Both the position numbers and the translations under genes were made by a program. From assembly GCA_045542595.1 (NCBI GenBank), contig JAZQLI010000013.1, forward strand, positions 1 through 20,423: a stretch of 20,423 nucleotides of DNA. The letters are read 5' to 3'. The notes beneath the pieces were generated by a model that was given only the letters and a program-made list of their open reading frames with translations, was not told the DNA's origin and searched no databases. Positions 1 through 7,000 of this stretch are shown piece by piece; positions within the stretch are counted from its first letter, which is position 1, and each line of letters opens with the position of its first letter. This DNA comes from Scatosoma sp045542595 (GTDB lineage Bacteria > Bacillota > Clostridia > Christensenellales > Borkfalkiaceae).

Positions 1-3
1 TAT

Positions 4-65
4 CCTCCGATTGTGTATTTGATTTTTGACTGGCGGGTCATACTTTCATTATACACAATCGGAGT
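4..65. promoter_or_regulatory. Long inverted repeat containing a promoter-like sequence
   Basis: The 14-nt arms CTCCGATTGTGTAT (5-18) and ATACACAATCGGAG (51-64) are perfectly complementary around a 32-nt spacer. A sigma-A-like promoter, TTGACT (26-31) with 17 nt to TTATAC (49-54), lies in the spacer and runs into the right arm. The position is upstream of a MobV-like gene. The repeat could be an operator, a hairpin ending an upstream transcript, or a relict oriT, since MobV oriT sites are inverted repeats next to the mob gene. The sequence alone does not decide between these. Confidence 0.45.
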
Positions 66-100
66 TTTTATTTCAATACTCATCGGTAAACCTCTATCGA

Positions 101-129
101 ACCACGCGACTATCGCGTGGTTTTTCTTT
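101..129 (+). terminator. Intrinsic terminator-like hairpin
   Basis: A perfect 9-bp stem ACCACGCGA (101-109) / TCGCGTGGT (113-121) with a 3-nt loop is followed by a T-rich tract. It lies between the promoter-like sequence at 26-54 and the next gene, so it would end an upstream transcript or act as an attenuator in the leader. Confidence 0.65.
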
Positions 130-136
130 ATATCAA

Positions 137-176
137 AAAAATCGGTTTCCGCACAGGAAGCCGATTTTACTTTACT
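137..176 (+). terminator. Second hairpin, terminator-like or leader structure
   Basis: The arms AAAATCGGTTTCC (137-149) and GGAAGCCGATTTT (154-166) pair over 13 bp with one G-U pair, followed by ACTTTACTCCTTTT. It sits 8 nt after the first terminator tract. It may be a tandem terminator or a structured leader ahead of the gene at 232. Confidence 0.5.
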
Positions 177-231
177 CCTTTTCGGGCATCCGCACCCGTG
201 AAACGGAAATAATTATAAGGAGGAAAAACAT

Positions 232-1041
232 ATGAGTTATGAATTAGACCGTTGGGATTATCACGCCTATCAAATGAAAGTGGATAGAGCAAGAGACAAG
301 CACGCGACGATATCCGAGTTTGGACTGAATACACAAGAAATTGCAAAGCACGAAGAATATCTCGAGCGAAATAAGGACAACGTTGCACAAACGTTCGTAC
401 CGAAAACAATGTCTTTTATGGATACGTGGCAATACATAGTAAATAACAACTTCTCCATTTATAATAATCGCGGTAAAAACAAGATTATGTGCTGTTTGCA
501 GTTCGGCGGTAATTTAGAATTCTTTGAAGGCTTTCCAAATGAAAAAGCGATTGACGCCTATTTTCAAGAATGCTATCAATTCGCGCTTGATTTAGTAGGT
601 TATAGACAAACGGATAGAAATATCGTATGTGCGTACGTTATCTATGAGGGTAATCGTCGTAATCTTTGGGTTTGGTTTGTTCCACTCACCAACAAATGGC
701 GTATCCGCTATTATGTGGAAGACCCGTCTCAGCCAGGAAAGAAAGCGTTGCTTCGCGACGAATTCGGCGAGCCTAAGTACGGCATAAAAGAAAACGAGTA
801 TTCTCCCCTACTTTCGCGTTCGGAATTTTGGGCGCAGCACGGCGGACTTGTTTCGTTCTCTTGGTTACAAGAATCGTTTTGGCAAAAGGTTTCTAAAAAG
901 TATGGTGCTAAACGCGGCGAAAGTTCTTCGTACTTTTATAATACCTGTGATGAACAAGCAACGCGTTATCGTAGACACGAAGGCGACGATATTGACCATG
1001 ATAACGACGATAAGCACTCGTATTTTGACGACTGTCCATAG
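232..1041 (+). CDS. MobV/Pre-like protein lacking the catalytic histidines
   Basis: This 269-residue protein starts 8 nt after a perfect AAGGAGG (217-223). No signal peptide or membrane segment is seen. Residues ~80-235 resemble the core of MobV/plasmid-recombination relaxases: a helix like YFQECYQFALDLVG, a strand-turn-strand IVCAYVIYEGNRRNLWVWFVPLT where MobV has V.H.DE..PH.H..F.P, and a later WLQESFWQKVSKKYGAKRGE like the MobV segment ending in G..RGE. The metal-binding His-x-His is replaced by Asn-Leu-Trp and the HxDE by YxYE, so it should not nick DNA as a normal relaxase. The C-terminus is rich in Asp and His. It is followed by an integrase module, so it is mobile-element cargo or a repurposed mobilisation protein. 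The family assignment rests on motif spacing only and is tentative. Confidence 0.5.
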   Translation: MSYELDRWDYHAYQMKVDRARDKHATISEFGLNTQEIAKHEEYLERNKDNVAQTFVPKTMSFMDTWQYIVNNNFSIYNNRGKNKIMCCLQFGGNLEFFEGFPNEKAIDAYFQECYQFALDLVGYRQTDRNIVCAYVIYEGNRRNLWVWFVPLTNKWRIRYYVEDPSQPGKKALLRDEFGEPKYGIKENEYSPLLSRSEFWAQHGGLVSFSWLQESFWQKVSKKYGAKRGESSSYFYNTCDEQATRYRRHEGDDIDHDNDDKHSYFDDCP

Positions 1042-1134
1042 TAAAACTTTCGCCCTAGTCAATACAATACAACTGAATCCATTCGCTATCACGGGGAAAA
1101 CCGTGTAGACGAAAATACTACAAGGAGAGATTTT

Positions 1135-1215
1135 GTGGTTTATGGAGAGAGAACATTGTATCCATCAGGAAAGAGAACATTGTATCCGCACAAATATAAA
1201 ATTAAGGAGATTTGA
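1135..1215 (+). CDS. 26-residue peptide with an 8-residue tandem repeat, coupled to the integrase
   Basis: A GTG codon at 1135 follows AAGGAG (1122-1127) with 7-nt spacing, a near-ideal initiation site. The reading frame runs 26 codons to TGA at 1213-1215. It contains the tandem repeat GERTLYPS / GKRTLYPH, encoded by the 24-bp-period DNA repeat at 1148-1187, and ends in a basic tail. Its TGA overlaps the TTG start of the integrase (TTGA, 1212-1215). The integrase has only 2 nt between its own AAGGAG and start, so ribosomes ending this peptide probably drive integrase translation. It could be a regulatory leader peptide, a very small directionality factor, or only a coupling device. I recognise no family. 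Confidence 0.5.
   Translation: MVYGERTLYPSGKRTLYPHKYKIKEI
1148..1187. repeat. Direct repeat, 16 bp with 24-bp period
   Basis: AGAGAACATTGTATCC occurs at 1148-1163 and again at 1172-1187. The period is exactly eight codons of the small frame that contains it. It may also serve as a binding site for a regulator of the downstream integrase. Confidence 0.85.
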
Positions 1216-2495
1216 ATTATAAGCAATTACAAAAACTAAACGAAATTATTGAAACTTTTAAAGCAAACCCTAACTCGGATGAGAACATTCAATTTGTTTT
1301 AGATTTAGCGGACAAATCCGTTAACATTGAAATGTTGGAATCGCTTATTTCGAGCAAGACAAAGAAATCCACCAAAAAACATAAGGAAGTAAAAATTCGA
1401 GAAGGTGGCATTTTGAAATTCACCAAAAAGGAGATTCAACAAATGCCATCAACCTACAAAAACATATTTGCTTGCGAAGATAAAATTATTACTTACCGTT
1501 TTCATAACGGCGTATACGAAGCAAGATACCGCCGAGACGGATTTAATATCGAAGTATCAGCCAAGCAAATCGAAACGATGAAAAGTAAATTTATTCAATC
1601 TTTACACGACTATTCCAACGGATTAAAAACGCGTTCAAAAAGCACGCGCTTAAAACGTCGTTCCGCTCATACGACAACCTTTGCGGAATACGGCGACGAG
1701 TGGTTAAAAATTAAAGAGCAAACGACCAAGTCTTCCACTTTCAAGGAATACTCCCGTTTATTCGAACACGATTTATGTCCAAAATTCGGTTCGTTTCGGC
1801 TCGCCGAAATTACTCGCGCAATGCTACAAGACTACTTATTTTCTTTCATCAACGAGGGAAAACACAGAACGGCAAAAAAATTAAAATTACAATTAAGTTG
1901 TATTTTTGATATGGCGAGCGAAGACTTTGGTTTACCTTCCCCCGTTAAAAAAATCGTTCTCCCCTATCACGAAAGCAAAAAAAGCTCAGCATTCACAAAA
2001 GCAGAAGAACGAAAACTTGTTGAGTATTGTATTAAAAAGAACGATACCGCCACTTCGAGCGCTTTGCTCACTTTGCTTTATTTTGGGTTACGGCAAAGTG
2101 AATTGCCATCTTTACGGGTAATCGACGGAAAATATCTTGAATGTGAAACAAGCAAGAAGAAAATGGGAAGAAACGTTGTTTTGCGTCGTATCCCTTTTAC
2201 ACCCGTCGCGAAACGCGTCTTGCCTTATATCGACTTTGAGAAAGCGCGAACGACGAACCCTCACTCTATTTCGTCCACAATCAAAAGACTGTTTCCAAAT
2301 CATCACCCACACGAATTACGGTATACTTTTATCACTCGTTGCAAAGAAGCGGGAGTCAACCCCGAACTCGTTATGCTTTGGGACGGACATTCGTTTGATA
2401 AGGACGTTAAAACAAGTGTAGTAGATAGAGGGTATACCGATTATTCGGAAGAATACGTTTTAGCCGAAGCCGAGAAAGTAAATTACACGTTTTAG
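1212..2495 (+). CDS. int: Tyrosine recombinase / integrase
   Basis: This 427-residue phage-type integrase carries out site-specific insertion and excision of the element. An N-terminal arm-binding-like region (~1-150, Lys-rich) is followed by a SAM-like core-binding domain (~155-245, TFAEYGDEWLKIKEQTTKSS). The catalytic domain (~255-427) shows Arg in GLRQSEL (~293), Lys in the SKKKMGR hairpin, HELR (~366), the third-box GHSFD (~390) and the nucleophile Tyr in RGYTDY (408 or 411). All catalytic positions appear intact. The start is TTG at 1212, since an in-frame stop lies at 1203-1205 and the next Met is at residue 40. The SD is only 2 nt away and the start overlaps the stop of the preceding peptide. 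It points at, and ends 180 nt from, the 3' end of tRNA-Gln, the usual geometry for an integrase and its attachment site. Confidence 0.93.
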   Translation: MNYKQLQKLNEIIETFKANPNSDENIQFVLDLADKSVNIEMLESLISSKTKKSTKKHKEVKIREGGILKFTKKEIQQMPSTYKNIFACEDKIITYRFHNGVYEARYRRDGFNIEVSAKQIETMKSKFIQSLHDYSNGLKTRSKSTRLKRRSAHTTTFAEYGDEWLKIKEQTTKSSTFKEYSRLFEHDLCPKFGSFRLAEITRAMLQDYLFSFINEGKHRTAKKLKLQLSCIFDMASEDFGLPSPVKKIVLPYHESKKSSAFTKAEERKLVEYCIKKNDTATSSALLTLLYFGLRQSELPSLRVIDGKYLECETSKKKMGRNVVLRRIPFTPVAKRVLPYIDFEKARTTNPHSISSTIKRLFPNHHPHELRYTFITRCKEAGVNPELVMLWDGHSFDKDVKTSVVDRGYTDYSEEYVLAEAEKVNYTF

Positions 2496-2571
2496 TCCCC
2501 AAACATATAGCGAAAATCCTTATAAATAAAGGCCATTTACTCCCCAAAATTTTTGGAAATTACTCCCCAAA
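2496..2571. repeat. Three TCCCCAAA repeats between integrase and tRNA-Gln
   Basis: TCCCCAAA occurs at 2496-2503, 2541-2548 and 2564-2571. The last two extend to TTACTCCCCAAA and lie 23 bp apart. Same-orientation short repeats beside an attachment site are typical integrase arm-type binding sites, so this is probably the arm region of the att site. Confidence 0.55.
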
Positions 2572-2629
2572 TGTTATTTTTTGAATGATTTATCACAAAA
2601 AATAATGTTAAAAACGCCAATTTTGTAAT

Positions 2630-2672
2630 AAAAAAATGAGAGATTTTAACACATTTTTGTTAAAATCTCTCA
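2630..2672 (-). terminator. Terminator of tRNA-Gln
   Basis: A perfect 14-bp stem, TGAGAGATTTTAAC (2637-2650) with GTTAAAATCTCTCA (2659-2672), lies 3 nt after the tRNA CCA. On the minus strand it is followed by a run of seven or more T. It would also act on converging integrase transcripts. Confidence 0.88.
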
Positions 2673-2675
2673 AAT

Positions 2676-2750
2676 TGGCTGGGGATAAGTGATTCGAACA
2701 CCCGAATGACGGAGTCAGAGTCCGTTGCCTTACCGCTTGGCGAATCCCCA
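2676..2750 (-). tRNA. tRNA-Gln (anticodon CTG)
   Basis: Read on the minus strand this forms a full cloverleaf. The acceptor is TGGGGAT/ATCCCCA, the D-arm GCC/GGC with AAGCGGTAA, the anticodon stem ACGGA/TCCGT with loop CTCTGAC (anticodon CTG), and the T-arm has TTCGAAT. The discriminator G is followed by an encoded CCA at 2676-2678. It is intact. Its 3' end faces the integrase, so it is the probable integration target of the element to the left. Confidence 0.95.
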
Positions 2751-2771
2751 AAAAATATCTTTTACGGCGTT

Positions 2772-2800
2772 ATTTTATCAAACTTTCACGTTTTTGGCAA
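2772..2800 (-). promoter_or_regulatory. Promoter of tRNA-Gln
   Basis: On the minus strand TTGCCA (2795-2800) is separated by 17 nt from TAAAAT (2772-2777), 21 nt before the tRNA 5' end. Spacing and position fit a sigma-A promoter. Confidence 0.6.
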
Positions 2801-2910
2801 GCATTTTACACGGACATTATCAATTTTTTTTCTTTTTCGTCAAAAAAAGTGCTATCCCTTCTTTTTTTTCGCTTGCAAACATTTTATTATATAACAAAAA
2901 GGAGTTTTTT

Positions 2911-3501
2911 ATGCTACTTTCTTCTATTATCGGCAAGCGTATACTTTCGGATACAACGCCGCGCGGCGTATGTACGGGCGTGGGCATTTCCTTAAAAACG
3001 CTTACCGTAAAATATTTACTTTGTTGCAACGACGTGGAAAACGCCAAACAACGCGTGGATTTTGCACTCCCCTTTTCCTGTGTAACGAGCGTGGACGAAG
3101 TATGCGTGCACGTAAGTAAAGCGCGTGCCGTTTTTCCGAAAACGTGCGCATACGTATTTTTACAAAAACCCGTTTTCTCTTTTGACGGAGTATATTTTGG
3201 CCGACTGCGCGATTTCCGTTTCTCCCTAACTAACGACGGCAGTTTTACTGCCGCTACCCTTTATACCGACACCGGCGAAACGTTTGCCGCAAGCGGTGTA
3301 TACGCTTTCTCCGATGCCGTTATCTTGAAAAAAGACCGACCGTATCCGCTTGGTCAACGCATACCTGCCCCCATCGTTTCCCATTACGGCGGAAAAAACC
3401 AAACGGTGGTTTCCAAAACGGTATTACGCCGCGCGATAGAAAAAAGCGAGTTGATAAAACTCACCCTTTCCCTACCGCCGTTTAACCACACCTTACCTTA
3501 A
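2911..3501 (+). CDS. PRC-barrel domain protein (two modules)
   Basis: The start is ATG 2911 because AAGGAG (2899-2904) stands 6 nt before it; longer in-frame starts run back through the tRNA gene. The 196-residue product has two PRC-barrel-like halves: residues ~1-80 (SSIIGKRILSDTTPRGVCTGV) and ~85-165 (FDGVYFGRLRDFRFSLTNDG, ending PLGQRIPAPI). PRC-barrels are small beta-barrels found in ribosome-maturation, photosynthesis and sporulation proteins, usually as protein-binding modules. No signal peptide is seen and the exact role is unknown. The frame contains one copy of the dispersed 18-mer (3355-3372). Its stop overlaps by 4 bp the stop of the convergent gene at 3498, with no terminator between them. 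Confidence 0.75.
   Translation: MLLSSIIGKRILSDTTPRGVCTGVGISLKTLTVKYLLCCNDVENAKQRVDFALPFSCVTSVDEVCVHVSKARAVFPKTCAYVFLQKPVFSFDGVYFGRLRDFRFSLTNDGSFTAATLYTDTGETFAASGVYAFSDAVILKKDRPYPLGQRIPAPIVSHYGGKNQTVVSKTVLRRAIEKSELIKLTLSLPPFNHTLP
3355..3372 (+). repeat. Dispersed 18-mer, copy 1
   Basis: CAACGCATACCTGCCCCC, exact, inside the PRC-barrel gene, here in the sense direction and read Gln-Arg-Ile-Pro-Ala-Pro. It is preceded by GT rather than TT. Confidence 0.9.
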
Positions 3502-3995
3502 ACCGCGTACTTTGCAGCCAACTTCAAAACCGCCGCAAACGTATCGCTCATCAAACGGATTTCTTCAGGGCGCAAGCGTTCCTTTTGCAAACAAAGCCCC
3601 AACGTCTTTTCCATATCTTCCGCTTGCAAACGCTCCGTTGCGGAAAGCGGAGCGTTTTTTAACTTGGTCAACAGTTTTCTCGCGTAAGCGAAACGGAATT
3701 CTTCCCGTTTTTCCCCATCGCACTCTTGCACCTTAATATCCGTCGGTTCTTGCAAGGCGGTATGCAATCTTGCACGCACGAACGTGTTATCCCTATCGGG
3801 CAAAACAAATTGCGCGCGACGGTTTGCTGCTTCCTTTTGTAGGCGTTTCTTCTCCTTTTGCGCTTTTCTTTTTTTATACAAATGAAAAAGTAAATGTGCG
3901 CCCATAGCGATTGCCGCCCACAAGCCCCAATTTTGAGCAAAAAACCAACTTTGTATGCCATCTAAAACCGTTTTTACGTTTTGATAAATATCCAT
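3498..3995 (-). CDS. Single-pass membrane protein of unknown function
   Basis: The 165-residue product has one hydrophobic segment (~17-40, FFAQNWGLWAAIAMGAHLLF). A strongly basic stretch (KKRKAQKEKKRLQKEAANRR, ~41-60) follows, which predicts a cytoplasmic C-terminal part. The remainder is helical and charged, with no motif I recognise. It lies 91 nt after addA on the same strand, so it may be the distal gene of the addBA operon. Its SD, AAAGGAG (4006-4012), lies inside the hairpin at 4000-4039. It ends 4 bp inside the convergent PRC-barrel gene. Confidence 0.75.
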   Translation of the reverse strand: MDIYQNVKTVLDGIQSWFFAQNWGLWAAIAMGAHLLFHLYKKRKAQKEKKRLQKEAANRRAQFVLPDRDNTFVRARLHTALQEPTDIKVQECDGEKREEFRFAYARKLLTKLKNAPLSATERLQAEDMEKTLGLCLQKERLRPEEIRLMSDTFAAVLKLAAKYAV

Positions 3996-3999
3996 AATA

Positions 4000-4039
4000 A
4001 AAAATCTCCTTTGTGGTTATTGCCGCAAAAGAGATTTTT
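4000..4039 (-). terminator. Hairpin after addA that contains the next gene's ribosome binding site
   Basis: The arms 4000-4016 and 4023-4039 pair over about 17 bp with one mismatch and one G-U pair, around a 6-nt loop. On the minus strand the 3' arm is followed by a T-rich tract, like an intrinsic terminator of addA. The same arm carries AAAGGAG for the gene starting at 3995. The structure could therefore both end addA transcripts and hide the downstream SD. Confidence 0.6.
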
Positions 4040-4086
4040 ATTGTTACCTTTTTTAAAAATTTTTACTTATTTTGTCGATTTCGTCT

Positions 4087-7000
4087 TTAAAAGACGTCCA
4101 CTTGAAATCCGTGATAAATATTGACGATACAACAGCGCACCTTTTCAAGCGGCAACCCTAATATTTTCGCCGCCGTTTGACGGTACAGCGCAAGCTGCGG
4201 TAGATACGTTTCTTTTAACTTCTCCCCGTCTTTTACCGAATATTTATAATCGACTACTAAGGCTTCGTCCTGACCAACCGCCAACAAGTCGATAGCGCCC
4301 TGAAAAAGCATAGTTTCCTTACCGTCCGTAAGCGCGGCGTATTGCGAGTTATATTTCGCATACGTATCTTTTACAGGCAACGAAACCAAAAAACGCTGTT
4401 CTTTATACAACGTTTTATCTTTCAAGCGATAAAACACGTCGTTTCGTAAAATTTCCATACATTTTTCTTTAGAAAGCAACGAAACGTCCGTTACGTTTTC
4501 CCGTTGCAACCGTTCTAGCGTATTTTCTACCATTTTTTCAAGACGATTTTCGTCTATACGCACCCCGTTTTCCACGAGTAATGAAAAATCGGTATACTCT
4601 AAAAACGCGTGATAGGCAACGCCCCGTTCTTTCCCCGTCGCGCCCGTACTTTCATACTCTTTTTCTTCCGTTTCGTCGTCGGGGGTAAGCTCCAACGCAA
4701 TTTGCGGCTGATACGTAGGTGTAAAATCGGTATCCATCAACTGCGTTGCCGAGCTTTTGACGGGTAAATTTTCATATCCCTTATGCGAATATTGCCATAA
4801 AAACGCATCCATAATTTGCCTTGCCAACGTTTCGTCGGGACGGAATACAAGCGCCGTGCGTTCCTGTTTGGGTACGTCGAAAATATCGTCGTATACCACG
4901 TACGATTGCCACACCGAAAAATCGGTAAAATCGGCAAACGATTTCGCGTACTTCACGTCGGGAAACGCACTCGGTTTTTTGAAGAGTAAATGCAACGTAT
5001 CTTTTGCGCGAGTAAGCGCAACGTAATACAAATTGAGTTCATCCGCAACCGAATTTTCCACTTGTTTTTGTTCGTGCAGACGTCGTAAAAGCGTTTCACG
5101 GCGCGTCATATTTTCACTGTTGAACGCGCGCGGCGCTAAACCGTACGTTTCTTCTATCATAGCTTCGTCTTTATCCGCGCCTTTAAACGCCGCGTTTAAA
5201 TCGTCCAAGATAACAATAGGATATTCTAACCCTTTCGACGAGTGCATAGTAAGCACTTTAACCGAATCTTCCCCCGCGTTTTCGTTAAAGGGAATTTTAT
5301 AATCTAAATTGCGTAGTCTTTGTAAAAACGCGTGAACGGAAAGCGGTTCTTCCACCGACGTTTCTTCGATAAAACGGTGTATACGCTTTAAACACGCCGC
5401 GCCGTTATCCTTGGATAACAGCCGCGCTTCCATACGCGTTTCCGTAATAATTTTTGTCAATAACTCCCCTGCGGAAAGTACGCCCGAAAGGGTACGCGCT
5501 TCTTCCAAAGCGGTATAAAATTTCCGTAATTTATGCGCCGTAACGTCGCCCATTTCAGCCGCATAACGCTTGCAGGCATTACGGAAAAATTTCTCTTCCC
5601 TGTACGCCAAGCGGATATCCGCCAAATCGTCCAACGTACAATTTCCCATAGTCGATAGCAAGGCACTGCAAAGCGGTACGTCTTGCGCGGCGTTATCGAT
5701 AAGCGATAAAATGTCTATGAGTGTTTTTATTTCCGAATAATCGCATACGTTGACGGACGAAACGGAGCTTACGGGTATCCCTTCCGCGGCGAGTGCCGCC
5801 ACCGTTTTGGCTATTTGACCTTGCTTTTTTCTGGATAAAATAGCGATATCGCAATAGCGTACGGGTTGTTCTTCACCCGTATCCGCGTTAAACCATTTTC
5901 CTGCGCGTTCCTTTTCGATAATATGCTTAATTACCTTTGCCGAAGCGCGTTCTTCCCGTTCGTATTTATCGGCGTTTGCCATTACCGAATACACGCCGCG
6001 CAAAGCCGTCGCTTTTTTCTCTTCTTCGGGCAAGAAATGAATTTGCACCTTTCCGCTATTCAACGCATACCTGCCCCCACGTTCCATATACGAATCCACT
6101 GCGTAATGCACGTTGCAAGTTTGCGGCGTCATCGCCAAAGAAAACTGTGCGTTTACTGCGTCGAGTACCGCATCGGAACTACGGAAATTGCGTTTCATTA
6201 CCAAATTGTTATTGCCACTGTTTTCAAATTCTTTTTGCTTTTCCACAAAGAATTTCGATTTACTGCCACGGAACCCGTAAATAGACTGCTTCACGTCCCC
6301 TACCAAAAACAAATTTTCGCCGCCGATACGCGATATAATGGCTTCTTGCACGGGGTTTACGTCTTGATATTCGTCCACGAATACGTAACGGTATTTTTCC
6401 CGTACTTCTTTCGCCGTTTCTTCGTCCTGTAAAAGCGCAAGCGTTTTGTGTTCCAAATCGTTATAATCCAGCGCGCCGCGTTCGGCTTTTATCGCGGAAA
6501 ATTTCTCGTCGAATTTTAACAGACTATCGGCAAGCGCCGTCGCCGTTTGCGCCGACAATAAAAAGTTTTGTTTTTCTTCTTCTCTCGCTTGGGTGGGGAA
6601 AAGCTCGTCGTCGTATATTTCCACAATTTTCGATTTTAACGCGGAAAGCCGTTGCAAATGTGCGCGCTTTTCTTCCCCGTCCTTTTTACTGCCGCGCACA
6701 ATGGCAAATTTTTCCTTTCTTAAAGCGCACGCGGAAAAATAATCAGGCGAAGACAATACGTTTTGTAACATTTGCAAAAGCTGCTCGCAAACGGACAACG
6801 CCGCCGCGTGCCCTTCCTTTTCGAAATAATAACGTTCTTCGTCCACAAACTCCGCATAATACGCACACTTGCGTTTTAACGCGTTAAATAAGTCTTGACA
6901 CACGCTTTCAAACGTGTTCTCGTCGTATTTGCCCGATTGCATCAAATACGCTCGATAGTCCGCGCGGTTACGGAGTGCTTTATACGCCGAAAGTAAAATT

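Noticed and set aside
4..65. Phase-variable invertible promoter
   Set aside because: The arms enclose a promoter, but the 32-bp spacer is much shorter than known invertible switches, the -10 overlaps one arm, and no dedicated invertase gene is visible. An operator, hairpin or oriT reading is simpler.
2725..2910. Longer start for the PRC-barrel gene
   Set aside because: The upstream part runs through the tRNA-Gln gene and its promoter and lacks an SD; ATG 2911 has AAGGAG at good spacing.
5866..6432. Plus-strand open frame of 188 codons inside addA
   Set aside because: It is antisense to strongly conserved helicase motifs, has no ribosome binding site, and its translation has no recognisable domain.
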